Of a DNA stretch of 64,000 nt, positions 9,597 through 17,328 are shown piece by piece. How positions within the stretch are numbered: position 1 is the stretch's first letter; each line of letters starts with the position of its first letter. This stretch comes from Polaribacter sp. Hel1_33_78. GTDB lineage: Bacteria; Bacteroidota; Bacteroidia; Flavobacteriales; Flavobacteriaceae. A program made the translations under genes and the position numbers. The stretch spans positions 682,001-746,000 of the forward strand of contig NZ_LT629794.1 of NCBI RefSeq assembly GCF_900106075.1, given 5' to 3'. The notes under the pieces are model-generated. The model was not told where the DNA came from. It ran no database searches and saw nothing but the letters and a program-made list of their open reading frames with translations.

Positions 9597-10514
9597 TTAA
9601 AAAATAGAAGAAGCCGTTTTTGTGGTAAAGGTTTCTAAAAACAGCATGCCTTTATAAGAATTTCCTTTTTTATTCAATTTTGGACTCCAAACTGCAATAC
9701 AATATTTATCGGGGTGTACCGCTACAATACCGCCACCAACACCGCTTTTTCCGGGTAAACCGACTCTAAAAGCAAACTCGCCAGATTCATCATAAAAACC
9801 ACAAGTAAGTAAAATTGCATTTACTCTTTTAGCTTGACTCATTGTAAGAATTTTATTTCCTTTATGACTCGTGAAGTTATCATCCGCTAAAAAAAGAGAT
9901 ATTTTAGAAAGTTCTTTACAGCTCATTTCTAAAGAACAGATATGAAAGTAAAAATCTAATACTTCATCTACATCATTTTTTATGTTTCCAAAAGATTTTA
10001 TAAAATTACAAAGGGCACTATTTCTATAGCCAGATTTTTTTTCTGATTGCGCTACTTTTTCATTATAATTTAGAGAAGAATTATTACTAAGCTCTTTACA
10101 GAAGTTTAAAAAATCTTCTTTTGGATTTTTAAGATGGCTCAATAAAACATCGCAAATTACAATTGCACCAGAATTTATAAAAGGATTTCGTGGTTTTCCA
10201 TGATCTGTTTCTAGTTGTAATAATGAATTAAAAGGATTTCCAGAAGGTTCAATACCAACTCTTTCCCATAATTTTGTATCCTCAAATTTGTAAGCTAGCG
10301 TCAGTGCAAAAACTTTAGAAACACTTTGAATAGAAAATTTCTTGTCAAAATCACCAATTCCAAAAGATTCCTTGTCAATTGTTGTTATATGTATTCCAAA
10401 ATTATGATTAGAAACATTTGCTAATTCGGGGATGTAATTGGCTATTTCGCCAGTATCATCAATGGTTTTTACTTCAAAATAAATGTCTTCGATTATTTTT
10501 TTATAATTTTCCAT
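9597..10514 (-). CDS. glsA: Glutaminase (serine-dependent beta-lactamase-like fold)
   Basis: Hydrolyses L-glutamine to glutamate and ammonia. The 305 residues match the GlsA/YbaS family (PF04960). The catalytic S-x-x-K is S64-VS-K67 in IQSVSKVF; other family blocks are GNPFNSLLQLE (91-101), NPFINSGAI near residue 110, and VGLPGKSGVGGGI near the C-terminus. The ATG start is supported by a TAnnTTTG box 26 bases upstream. It lies downstream of lysS on the same strand with 157 bases between them. Confidence 0.94.
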   Translation of the reverse strand: MENYKKIIEDIYFEVKTIDDTGEIANYIPELANVSNHNFGIHITTIDKESFGIGDFDKKFSIQSVSKVFALTLAYKFEDTKLWERVGIEPSGNPFNSLLQLETDHGKPRNPFINSGAIVICDVLLSHLKNPKEDFLNFCKELSNNSSLNYNEKVAQSEKKSGYRNSALCNFIKSFGNIKNDVDEVLDFYFHICSLEMSCKELSKISLFLADDNFTSHKGNKILTMSQAKRVNAILLTCGFYDESGEFAFRVGLPGKSGVGGGIVAVHPDKYCIAVWSPKLNKKGNSYKGMLFLETFTTKTASSIF

Positions 10515-10539
10515 TGATAATTTATGGTATTGGTTATCA

Positions 10540-10547
10540 CAAACATA
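10540..10547 (-). promoter_or_regulatory. Minus-7 box of glutaminase promoter
   Basis: Minus-strand TATGTTTG fits TAnnTTTG and lies 26 bases before the glsA start. It implies that glsA is transcribed separately from lysS. Confidence 0.5.
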
Positions 10548-10671
10548 TTAGAAAATTTTTTAAGAAACAACATAAAGCAGCGTTCAAAAAAAAGGGAACT
10601 ACATTGCTGTAATTCCGATTTTTACTATTCATTATTATGAAATTCTGAAACAAGATCAGAATTAGAAGTTT

Positions 10672-12369
10672 TTATAAAATCTCTACAAACAAACCTTCAT
10701 CGGTTTTAGATACTTTTGCAACATTTTTCTTTGTTAAACCTTTAATCGTTTTATCCCATTTTTTATTAGACAAACCAGATTGAGTTTTTAAAGAATTTAA
10801 AGCTATTTTTTCTGCTTTTGTGATGATATCAAGTAAGTCCTTTTCCTCAACAGTGAGTTCTACATCTAAAGCGATTCGCTTCTCTGGTCGCATTTGCGGG
10901 AAGAACAGCACTTCTTGTATCGATTGATTGTTAGTTAAGAACATAATTAGTCTGTCCATTCCAATTCCCATTCCAGAGGTTGGAGGCATACCATATTCTA
11001 AAGCACGTAAGAAATCTTCGTCAATAAATTCTGTAGCTTCATCATCTCCTTTTTGCGCTAACTTTAATTGGTGCTCAAAACGCTCACGTTGATCAATTGG
11101 GTCATTTAATTCAGAATATGCATTGGCAATTTCTTTACCACAAACCATCAATTCGAAACGCTCTGTTAATTCCGGATTGTCTCTGTGTTCTTTACAAAGT
11201 GGAGACATTTCCTTCGGATAATCTGTAATAAAAGTTGGCTGAATGTAGTTTCCTTCGCATTTCTCTCCAAAAATTTCATCAATCAATTTTCCTTTTCCCA
11301 TCGTTTCATCAACAGGAATATTCATTGATTTTGCAGCTTCTCTAATTTCATCTTCTGTTTTTCCAATAATATCGAAGCCCGTAAAATGTTTTATAGAGTC
11401 TGCCATCGTAACTCTTGCATAAGGCGCTTTAAAGTCAATTTTATGTTCCCCAAAAGTAGCTTCTGATGTTCCATTTACAGCAATTGCACAGTGTTCTAAC
11501 AATTGCTCAGCAAAATCCATCATCCAATTGTAATCCTTGTAAGACACATAGATTTCCATGGCTGTAAACTCAGGATTATGAGTTCTATCCATTCCTTCAT
11601 TTCTAAAGTTTTTGGAGAATTCATAAACCCCGTCAAAACCACCAACAATTAATCTTTTTAGATATAATTCATTGGCAATTCTCATATATAAAGGAATATC
11701 TAAAGAATTGTGATGCGTTATAAATGGCCTTGCAGCAGCACCTCCAGGAATTGGTTGCAAAACCGGTGTTTCAACTTCAAAATAACCAGCGTCGTTGAAG
11801 AACGAACGCATAGCATTAAATAGTTTCGTTCTTTTTATAAAAACTTCTTTTACATGTGGGTTTACAACTAAATCTGCATAACGTTGTCTGTAACGCATTT
11901 CTGGATCTGTAAAAGCGTCGTATGTAACACCATCTTTAACTTTTGGCATCGGTAAAGGCTTTAATGCCTTAGAAAGCATTTTAAAACTTTTTACCATGAT
12001 TGTTTTCTCGCCAACTTGTGTAGTGAAGAGTGTACCTGTAATTCCAACAAAATCCCCTAAATCTAATAGTTTTTTGAAAACGTTGTTATACAAAGATTTG
12101 TCTTCTCCTTCACAAATTTCATCTCTATTAAAATAAAGTTGAATCCTACCTTCACCATCTTGCAATTGGCCAAAAGAGGCTTTTCCTTGAATATTTATAA
12201 CCATTAATCGGCCTGCAATAACTACCTGTTTACCTTCAATATAGTTTTCTTTTATTTCTTTCGAATTAGAATTTATTGGAAATAAATCTGCAGGATAAGG
12301 GTTTATTCCCAAATCTCTTAATTTTGCTAGCTTTTCTCTACGTACAACTTCTTGTTCTGATAATTGCAT
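10672..12369 (-). CDS. lysS: Lysine--tRNA ligase
   Basis: Class II aminoacyl-tRNA synthetase that charges tRNA-Lys. From the chosen ATG at 12369 it has 565 residues: an N-terminal OB-fold anticodon-binding domain (VVIAGRLMVINIQGKASFG), then class II motif 1, motif 2 (FRNEGMDRTHNPEF) and motif 3 (GMGIGMDRLIMFLT). About 65 residues follow motif 3, a Lys-rich tail also common in Bacteroidetes LysS. The frame is open 19 codons further upstream, but MQLSEQEVVRREKLAKLRDLG is the usual start. A probable promoter (TTG, 20 bases, TATCTTCG) lies upstream on the minus strand. Confidence 0.96.
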   Translation of the reverse strand: MQLSEQEVVRREKLAKLRDLGINPYPADLFPINSNSKEIKENYIEGKQVVIAGRLMVINIQGKASFGQLQDGEGRIQLYFNRDEICEGEDKSLYNNVFKKLLDLGDFVGITGTLFTTQVGEKTIMVKSFKMLSKALKPLPMPKVKDGVTYDAFTDPEMRYRQRYADLVVNPHVKEVFIKRTKLFNAMRSFFNDAGYFEVETPVLQPIPGGAAARPFITHHNSLDIPLYMRIANELYLKRLIVGGFDGVYEFSKNFRNEGMDRTHNPEFTAMEIYVSYKDYNWMMDFAEQLLEHCAIAVNGTSEATFGEHKIDFKAPYARVTMADSIKHFTGFDIIGKTEDEIREAAKSMNIPVDETMGKGKLIDEIFGEKCEGNYIQPTFITDYPKEMSPLCKEHRDNPELTERFELMVCGKEIANAYSELNDPIDQRERFEHQLKLAQKGDDEATEFIDEDFLRALEYGMPPTSGMGIGMDRLIMFLTNNQSIQEVLFFPQMRPEKRIALDVELTVEEKDLLDIITKAEKIALNSLKTQSGLSNKKWDKTIKGLTKKNVAKVSKTDEGLFVEIL

Positions 12370-12466
12370 TTGATGTATAAATTTTCTGGTGTTTATTAAA
12401 GGTTGCGAAGATACAATCAAATGCATTAATAGGCAATTTAGATAATTGTAAAAAAGAATATATTTA

Positions 12467-12497
12467 TTTGTGAATAGTTAAAAACAGTGTATATTTG
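12467..12497 (+). promoter_or_regulatory. Two-part Bacteroidetes promoter of a small RNA
   Basis: TTTG (12467-12470), 19-base spacer, then TATATTTG (12490-12497). Both parts match the Bacteroidetes minus-33 and minus-7 consensus exactly. No start codon with a real gene follows for 290 bases; instead three hairpins and a terminator follow. The spacer carries AAAACAGT, a copy of the right arm of the first hairpin. Confidence 0.8.
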
Positions 12498-12500
12498 TAG

Positions 12501-12607
12501 ACTGTTTTTTGTTAAAACAGTATTAGTTGTGTTGTTTGGCACTTTATAAAAAGTGCCGTGGTTTTGTTAACCAATGGAAAGCTTCCCTGAAATGGGACGC
12601 TTTTTTT
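12501..12607 (+). ncRNA. Candidate independent small RNA, about 105 nt
   Basis: An unannotated transcript is inferred from the promoter upstream and the terminator at its end. Structure seen directly: 5' hairpin ACTGTTTT/AAAACAGT (12501-12508/12514-12521, loop TTGTT); central hairpin GGCACTTT/AAAGTGCC (12538-12545/12550-12557, loop ATAA); small hairpin TGGTT/AACCA (12559-12563/12569-12573, again loop TTGTT); and a terminator hairpin. The predicted transcript start falls at the base of the first hairpin. There is no open frame of useful length inside. It lacks the conserved SRP RNA tetraloop region and the tmRNA elements. It could be one of the Rfam families known from Flavobacteria (for example Flavo-1 or 6S-Flavo), but I cannot match it from memory. 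Confidence 0.65.
12578..12607 (+). terminator. Terminator of the small RNA
   Basis: AAAGCTTCCC pairs with GGGACGCTTT with one T/C mismatch, loop TGAAAT; the T run covers 12601-12607. Confidence 0.75.
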
Positions 12608-12765
12608 ATTTTAGCCAGTTTTTTCCTCATTTTAGCTTAAAATAATTATGGTTTTTTTCTTCCAACATTAATTTACTTTTTATTTCATTCAATCTCATAT
12701 AATTTTATTGCGGTAATTATTAGATTCTACAAATGTGGCTTCGAAATGTTCATAAATATTTTATT

Positions 12766-12773
12766 TACATTTG
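12766..12773 (+). promoter_or_regulatory. Minus-7 box before the isomerase lipoprotein gene
   Basis: TACATTTG lies 22 bases before the ATG at 12796. It supports that ATG over the in-frame ATG at 12733, which is upstream of the expected transcript start. Confidence 0.55.
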
Positions 12774-12795
12774 TTTAAATCAATTGAAATTAAAG

Positions 12796-13419
12796 ATGAA
12801 AAAAATATTTTTAGTAGGCAGTATTATTTTACTAAGTTCTTGCGCCACAGTGAAGTTTAAGGAGAAATGGTTAAAAGAAAATTCTCCAAATACTTTTAAA
12901 GCGAGATTTGAAACCACGAAAGGTAATTTTGATATCGTTGCACGAAGAGCTTGGTCGCCAAAAGGGGTAGACAGATTATATCAAATGATAAAAAATGACT
13001 ATTACCAAGATGTCGCTATTTACAGAGTTGTACCAAAATTTGTTGCTCAATTTGGCATTCACAATGATAGCATCATACACGGAAGTTGGAGTAAAGGAAT
13101 TGATGATGAACCTGTATTGGCTAAAAATGATTTTATGACCATTTCTTTTGCCAGAGGAGGCGTAAAGACAAGATCGAATCAAATATTTATCAACTTAAAA
13201 GAAAATCATAGATTAGATAAACTCACTTATTCAGGTGTAACAGGTTTTCCAGTAGTAGCAAAAGTAATTGCTGGTCAAGAAAATGTGTTGAAGTTCTATA
13301 ACGGTTATGGAGATGAATTAGGTTACAAACAAGACTCTATTACCAAATTTGGAAATAAATTTTTAAAAGATAAATTTCCTAAGGTAGATTATATTAAAAA
13401 GGCGTACATCATAAAATAA
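12796..13419 (+). CDS. Cyclophilin-type peptidyl-prolyl isomerase lipoprotein
   Basis: A 207-residue lipoprotein: signal sequence MKKIFLVGSIILLSSC with the lipobox LSSC (lipid-modified Cys at 16). The mature part is a cyclophilin fold: FETTKGNFDIVARRAWSP (strand 1), YYQDVAIYRVVPKFVAQFG, then FARGGVKTRSNQIFINL and FPVVAKVIAG. Cyclophilins speed proline cis/trans isomerisation, here presumably helping folding in the periplasm. Several catalytic positions differ from model enzymes (the usual F-x-x-Q-G-G-D block reads FVAQFGIHN), so activity is uncertain. The start is chosen by promoter position and signal peptide. Confidence 0.83.
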   Translation: MKKIFLVGSIILLSSCATVKFKEKWLKENSPNTFKARFETTKGNFDIVARRAWSPKGVDRLYQMIKNDYYQDVAIYRVVPKFVAQFGIHNDSIIHGSWSKGIDDEPVLAKNDFMTISFARGGVKTRSNQIFINLKENHRLDKLTYSGVTGFPVVAKVIAGQENVLKFYNGYGDELGYKQDSITKFGNKFLKDKFPKVDYIKKAYIIK

Positions 13420-13444
13420 TTTATGTAGCGTATTACTTTGAACT

Positions 13445-13480
13445 AAAAAAAACCAACAAATTAATTTGTTGGTTTTTTTT
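13445..13480. terminator. Bidirectional terminator, 36-bp perfect palindrome
   Basis: An uninterrupted palindrome: eight A, CCAACAAATT, AATTTGTTGG, eight T. It ends the isomerase transcript and the convergent ompA-family transcript. Confidence 0.9.
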
Positions 13481-13511
13481 AATGATTTTAAAAATAAGCT
13501 ATTATTAATCG

Positions 13512-14690
13512 TTAGTTGATTTTAAAAATAACTTTTCTTGCAAATTGTCTCGCTTTTGTTGTAACACTTTTATCTTCTCCACCACCTGCGTAAGATAGTC
13601 TATTAGCACTAATTCCTGCAGAAACTAAAATATCGAACACACTCTTTGCTCTGTTTTTAGACAAAATTTGATTTTGTTTTTCTTTTCCAGTTTCATCTGC
13701 ATAACCAATTAATAGCGCTGAAACATTTGGATTATCTTTCATAAACTGTGTTAAGTAATTTACAGAATTTAAAGAACCTTTTTGAACAGTTTTTTTATTT
13801 ACATCAAAGTAAACATTGATATAGCCATCATTTAATAATTTTCTTATCAAATCTACATTAGAACTCGTTACAACATTTGCATATCTATTAGATGCAACTT
13901 CTCCTTTTAAGGCATATCTGTTGTCTAATTCTTTCACTAATTCTACTTTGTTAATCGTTGCTTTTTTAGTTTTTAAAGTAGCTATTTCCGTTTCAGCTTT
14001 ATCTAAACGTTTTACAATATCGTCTATTTTGTCAGTAACTATAACTTCATCATTTTTTAAAAAATCTGCATTCTCTTTTTGTTTCCCTATAGAAATATTT
14101 ACTCCTAAGGATGTATTTATAATTGCAGGGTTAATTATTCTTGGCTCTTGTATGATAGCTCCGTCAAAAGTATAATGTTGGAATTGATGAAATATAATGG
14201 ATGTGTCGAAAAATAATGAAATACGATTTGATAATTTAAATTGAGGCGTCAAACCCAAAATAAAATTAGTCATAATATCAGTTTCCTGATTTATAGGTTT
14301 TATTGTGCTAGAGGTAGACATACCCACACCAGCGTGAAATAAAAGATTAAATCTTTTTGTCCAACTACTAAAATTTAAAAGATTACCCGCATTTACAATA
14401 CCTTCTATATTTATTCTGTAATAATTAGCTCTAAAAGGTAAACTGTTTTCACCTTCTGCAAACTCATTATAACCTAGACCAAGCCGAAACCCAAATTTTT
14501 CATTAAGCATATATCTAAGCCCTAAACTAGCTTGACCAAAACCAAAATTACCAGAATCATAATTTGGAGAAATATTTTTTGTAATTTGGTGAACTCCTGC
14601 TCCAAAATCTACTGACCACTTATTAAACTCTTGCGCATTTACTTGCATTATAAAGCAAAAGAATAATGCTCCTAAAAATATTTTCCCCAT
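13512..14690 (-). CDS. OmpA-family outer membrane protein
   Basis: A 392-residue outer-membrane protein. The signal peptide MGKIFLGALFFCFIMQVNAQ is cleaved before EF. Residues about 20-200 alternate as beta strands and look like an 8-strand OmpA barrel. A coiled-coil stretch (DDIVKRLDKAETEIATLK) follows. The C-terminal OmpA domain (about 270-392) includes LIGYADETG and the peptidoglycan-contact region NRAKSVFDILVSAGISANRL. It probably ties the outer membrane to peptidoglycan. A TAAATTTG promoter box precedes it on the minus strand. Confidence 0.9.
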   Translation of the reverse strand: MGKIFLGALFFCFIMQVNAQEFNKWSVDFGAGVHQITKNISPNYDSGNFGFGQASLGLRYMLNEKFGFRLGLGYNEFAEGENSLPFRANYYRINIEGIVNAGNLLNFSSWTKRFNLLFHAGVGMSTSSTIKPINQETDIMTNFILGLTPQFKLSNRISLFFDTSIIFHQFQHYTFDGAIIQEPRIINPAIINTSLGVNISIGKQKENADFLKNDEVIVTDKIDDIVKRLDKAETEIATLKTKKATINKVELVKELDNRYALKGEVASNRYANVVTSSNVDLIRKLLNDGYINVYFDVNKKTVQKGSLNSVNYLTQFMKDNPNVSALLIGYADETGKEKQNQILSKNRAKSVFDILVSAGISANRLSYAGGGEDKSVTTKARQFARKVIFKIN

Positions 14691-14712
14691 AATTATTTGT
14701 TTTTTTCATCGA

Positions 14713-14720
14713 CAAATTTA
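14713..14720 (-). promoter_or_regulatory. Minus-7 box of the OmpA-family gene
   Basis: Minus-strand TAAATTTG, 22 bases before the ATG. Confidence 0.5.
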
Positions 14721-14873
14721 TAACTTATTTTTAAAATAAATATAATTAATTATTTTAGCTGCGTAATTATTAAGATAAAATGCTCCTTGGGATAGTTAAA
14801 TTAAAAGATGTTTCTTTTATATCTTTGATATATTTAGAAATTTATTAAAAATATTTTTTTATCTAAATGCTGT

Positions 14874-16262
14874 TTATTTTGATAACGCTGTAAAATATTT
14901 ATAAAAATATGGAATTGTTTCAATCCCTTTTAAATAATTCCAAACTCCAAAATGTTCGTTAGGTGAGTGAATTGCATCTGAATCTAACCCAAAACCCATT
15001 AAAATTGTTTTGCTCTTTAATTCTTGTTCAAATAAAGCCACAATAGGAATACTACCGCCACTTCTTTGCGGAATTGGTTTTTTACCAAAACTAGTTTCAT
15101 AAGCTTTACTTGCTGCTTGGTAAGCAATATTGTCTGTTGGTGTAACATAACCTTGGCCTCCATGATGAGGTTTTACAACTACTTTTACAGCTTTAGGCGC
15201 GATACTTTCAAAATGATTTTTGAATAATTGGGTAATTTTTTTCCAATCTTGATTTGGTACTAAACGCATAGAGATTTTTGCAAAAGCCTTTGAAGCAATT
15301 ACTGTTTTTGCGCCTTCACCTGTGTAGCCTCCCCAAATTCCGTTTACATCTAAAGTTGGTCTAATAGCATTTCGTTCATTGGTAGAATATCCTTTTTCTC
15401 CATAAACGGTATCAATGTCTAAAGCTTTTTGATAGTTGTCTAAAGAAAAAGGAGCTTTTGCCATTTCAGCTCTTTCTTCGGTTGACAGATCTTCTACATC
15501 ATCATAAAAACCAGGTATGGTAATCCGATTATTTTCATCAAGTAAAGAAGCAATCATTTTGGTTAATATATTAATTGGATTGGCAACTGCACCTCCATAC
15601 AAACCAGAATGTAAATCTCTGTTAGGTCCTGTAACTTCTACTTCAACATAACTTAAACCACGCAAACCTGTGGTAATTGATGGAATATCGTTTGCAATCA
15701 TGCCAGTATCAGAAATTAAAATAACATCATTGGCTAATTTTTCTTTGTTTCTTGGCACAAACCAAGCTAAACCTTCTGAGCCAACTTCCTCTTCGCCTTC
15801 GATCATGAATTTCACATTACACGGTAGATTTCCTGTGGACGTCATATATTCCAATGCTTTTACGTGCATATACATTTGTCCTTTATCATCACAAGCACCA
15901 CGGGCAAAAATTGCTCCTTCTGGATGAATTGCTGTTTTTTTAATAACAGGTTCAAAAGGAGGAGAGGTCCATAAATCAATAGGATCTGCAGGTTGCACAT
16001 CATAATGACCATAAACCAATACTGTTGGTAGTTTTGGATCAATAATTTTTTCACCATAAATAATTGGATATCCAGGAGTTTCGCAGATTTCTACATGCTC
16101 ACAGCCTGCTTTTTTTAGACTTTCTAGTACAAAATCTGCAGTTAGTAAAACATCTTTTTTGTAAGCAGAGTCAGCACTTACAGAAGGTATTTTAAGTAAC
16201 TCTATTAATTCATTTAAGAATCGTTTTTTATTATCTTTTATGTACGATTGAATGGTGTTCAT
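14874..16262 (-). CDS. M20-family dipeptidase (carnosinase/CNDP-like)
   Basis: Zinc-dependent exopeptidase, 462 residues, that probably splits dipeptides in the cytosol. Metal-site motifs: VLVYGHYDVQP (H86, D88), ARGACDDKGQ (bridging D125), and EGEEEVGSEG (general-base glutamate and next ligand near 158-159), with the last histidine in IHSPNEHF near the C-terminus. The lid/dimer domain lies between (GLRGLSYVEVEVTG and HSGLYGG). There is no signal peptide. It is a single gene with a promoter box 22 bases upstream. An inverted repeat TTGGTAT/ATACCAA (16263-16269/16281-16287) overlaps that promoter region. Confidence 0.91.
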   Translation of the reverse strand: MNTIQSYIKDNKKRFLNELIELLKIPSVSADSAYKKDVLLTADFVLESLKKAGCEHVEICETPGYPIIYGEKIIDPKLPTVLVYGHYDVQPADPIDLWTSPPFEPVIKKTAIHPEGAIFARGACDDKGQMYMHVKALEYMTSTGNLPCNVKFMIEGEEEVGSEGLAWFVPRNKEKLANDVILISDTGMIANDIPSITTGLRGLSYVEVEVTGPNRDLHSGLYGGAVANPINILTKMIASLLDENNRITIPGFYDDVEDLSTEERAEMAKAPFSLDNYQKALDIDTVYGEKGYSTNERNAIRPTLDVNGIWGGYTGEGAKTVIASKAFAKISMRLVPNQDWKKITQLFKNHFESIAPKAVKVVVKPHHGGQGYVTPTDNIAYQAASKAYETSFGKKPIPQRSGGSIPIVALFEQELKSKTILMGFGLDSDAIHSPNEHFGVWNYLKGIETIPYFYKYFTALSK

Positions 16263-16284
16263 TTGGTATGTTTTTTTTCTATAC

Positions 16285-16292
16285 CAAAAATA
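16285..16292 (-). promoter_or_regulatory. Minus-7 box of the dipeptidase gene
   Basis: Minus-strand TATTTTTG. One arm of the inverted repeat TTGGTAT/ATACCAA overlaps its downstream edge, so an operator is possible but unproven. Confidence 0.5.
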
Positions 16293-16312
16293 GAAAAATA
16301 ATAACGAACTAC

Positions 16313-16342
16313 TTTGAAGTTTGCAACTATTGTTTATATTTG
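16313..16342 (+). promoter_or_regulatory. Promoter of tRNA-Leu
   Basis: TTTG (16313-16316), 18 bases, TATATTTG (16335-16342): a full two-part Bacteroidetes promoter 28 bases before the tRNA. Confidence 0.8.
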
Positions 16343-16370
16343 CACCCCGATTTAGCTGAATTGGAAAGTT

Positions 16371-16452
16371 GCAGGCGTGGTGGAATTGGTAGACACGCTA
16401 GACTTAGGATCTAGTGCCGCGAGGTGTGAGAGTTCGAGTCTCTCCGCCTGTA
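16371..16452 (+). tRNA. tRNA-Leu, anticodon UAG
   Basis: 82-base class II tRNA. The acceptor arms GCAGGCG and CGCCTGT pair with a terminal G-U, and the discriminator base is A as expected for leucine. The D loop has the normal GG; the anticodon loop CTTAGGA gives TAG (reads CUA and related codons). The long variable arm (TGCCGCGAGGTGT) and the T arm GAGAGTTCGAGTCTCTC are all present. The CCA end is not encoded in full (only CA follows). Confidence 0.96.
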
Positions 16453-16459
16453 CAGATAC

Positions 16460-16499
16460 AAACCTCATCATATTGATTTTCAATAAGTTGAGGTTTTTT
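16460..16499 (+). terminator. Terminator after tRNA-Leu
   Basis: Outer stem AAACCTCA/TGAGGTTT with a nested ATTGA/TCAAT hairpin, then a T run. Confidence 0.75.
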
Positions 16500-16885
16500 A
16501 ATTCAAAAAAAACCCTTCCTTTTACTTAAATTAGATCAGACTTAATACTAAATTAAATAAGTAGTTGATTTTAGTTGATTAAATTATAATCTATTTTTTT
16601 TTTTGAAGCTAGCAGTATATAAAATCAATTTTATTTTTAAAATTACAAGAGTTAGAATTTATTCTTTTTTAATCCTGAGACAGACCCTCGCGATAATTTT
16701 TATTTACTGAAAGTATCTTATTTTCAATAAAAAAAACCTGGCCAATACTAGCTTCACAACAAACGAATACAAGATGTATTAGGTTTAAAATTTATTTTAA
16801 AATGAAATCATAGGTTCTTTTTTAAAAACATTCTTCTCATATTTTGTATATTAGGTTCATAATTAATAAAACAAATTAGTAAAAG
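16500..16885. other. Gene-free AT-rich stretch
   Basis: No gene, RNA or repeat was recognised here on either strand. The end of it must hold the promoter of the two-gene small-protein operon that follows. Confidence 0.6.
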
Positions 16886-17056
16886 ATGAAAAAATTTATT
16901 TTAAAATGGTACCCAATTATTTTAGCATTCCTTTGTTTATTGTACTCTGTAGGGTACGGTATATTAGGCATGACTGCTGAGGCTCAATATTCAGCTCACT
17001 GGCCAGGTACAATACTATTATTTGCAATAGCAATTAGACAAAGACGAACAACATGA
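16886..17056 (+). CDS. Tiny membrane protein, first of a coupled pair
   Basis: A 56-residue ORF starting MKKFILKWYPIILAFLCLLY. Two hydrophobic segments (about 9-30 and 40-51) are separated by a short loop AEAQYSAHWPG; the end is basic (RQRRTT). I do not recognise the family. Support for coding: a good ATG after AAAAG, two typical membrane spans, and the stop TGA overlapping the next ATG as ATGA, an arrangement rarely seen by chance. It probably works in the inner membrane together with the next product. Confidence 0.68.
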   Translation: MKKFILKWYPIILAFLCLLYSVGYGILGMTAEAQYSAHWPGTILLFAIAIRQRRTT

Positions 17057-17181
17057 ATATAGGATTTTTTATAGTAGGTGGTTTAATATTCTCTATATAT
17101 ATGGGTTTAACCATATGGAATATTATTTACTCAAGTCGGAAACAAAAAGAAGAAAATTATCCAGACAATAAGAACAAATAA
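17053..17181 (+). CDS. Tiny membrane protein, second of a coupled pair
   Basis: A 42-residue ORF: MNIGFFIVGGLIFSIYMGLT, one membrane span of about 20 residues, then a charged tail (SSRKQKEENYPDNKNK). It starts inside the stop of the preceding 56-residue ORF (ATGA), so translation is probably coupled. The single span with a hydrophilic C-terminal tail recalls small accessory subunits of membrane complexes, but no homology is claimed. The next gene starts 148 bases later with its own promoter box. Confidence 0.65.
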   Translation: MNIGFFIVGGLIFSIYMGLTIWNIIYSSRKQKEENYPDNKNK

Positions 17182-17307
17182 GGTTGTTATTATAGATAAC
17201 AAGTGATGGTGATTTTATTTATTAACTATTGTTTTCTTGCAGGTTTTTAGTGCATAGATAGACTTTCGTAAAAAAGAATTTAGAAATAAGTATTTATTTT
17301 AAAGACT

Positions 17308-17315
17308 TATATTTG
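17308..17315 (+). promoter_or_regulatory. Minus-7 box before the oxidoreductase gene
   Basis: TATATTTG ends 13 bases before the ATG, so the mRNA leader would be only a few bases long. Confidence 0.55.
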
Positions 17316-17328
17316 AGAAAACTTTTTT

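Noticed and set aside
10641..10663. Hairpin AATTCTGA/TCAGAATT after lysS
   Set aside because: Good 8-bp stem but no T run on the minus strand, so not called a terminator.
12501..12607. SRP RNA or tmRNA as identity of the small RNA
   Set aside because: The conserved SRP tetraloop/asymmetric-loop core and the tmRNA tRNA-like ends are absent; only independent hairpins are seen.
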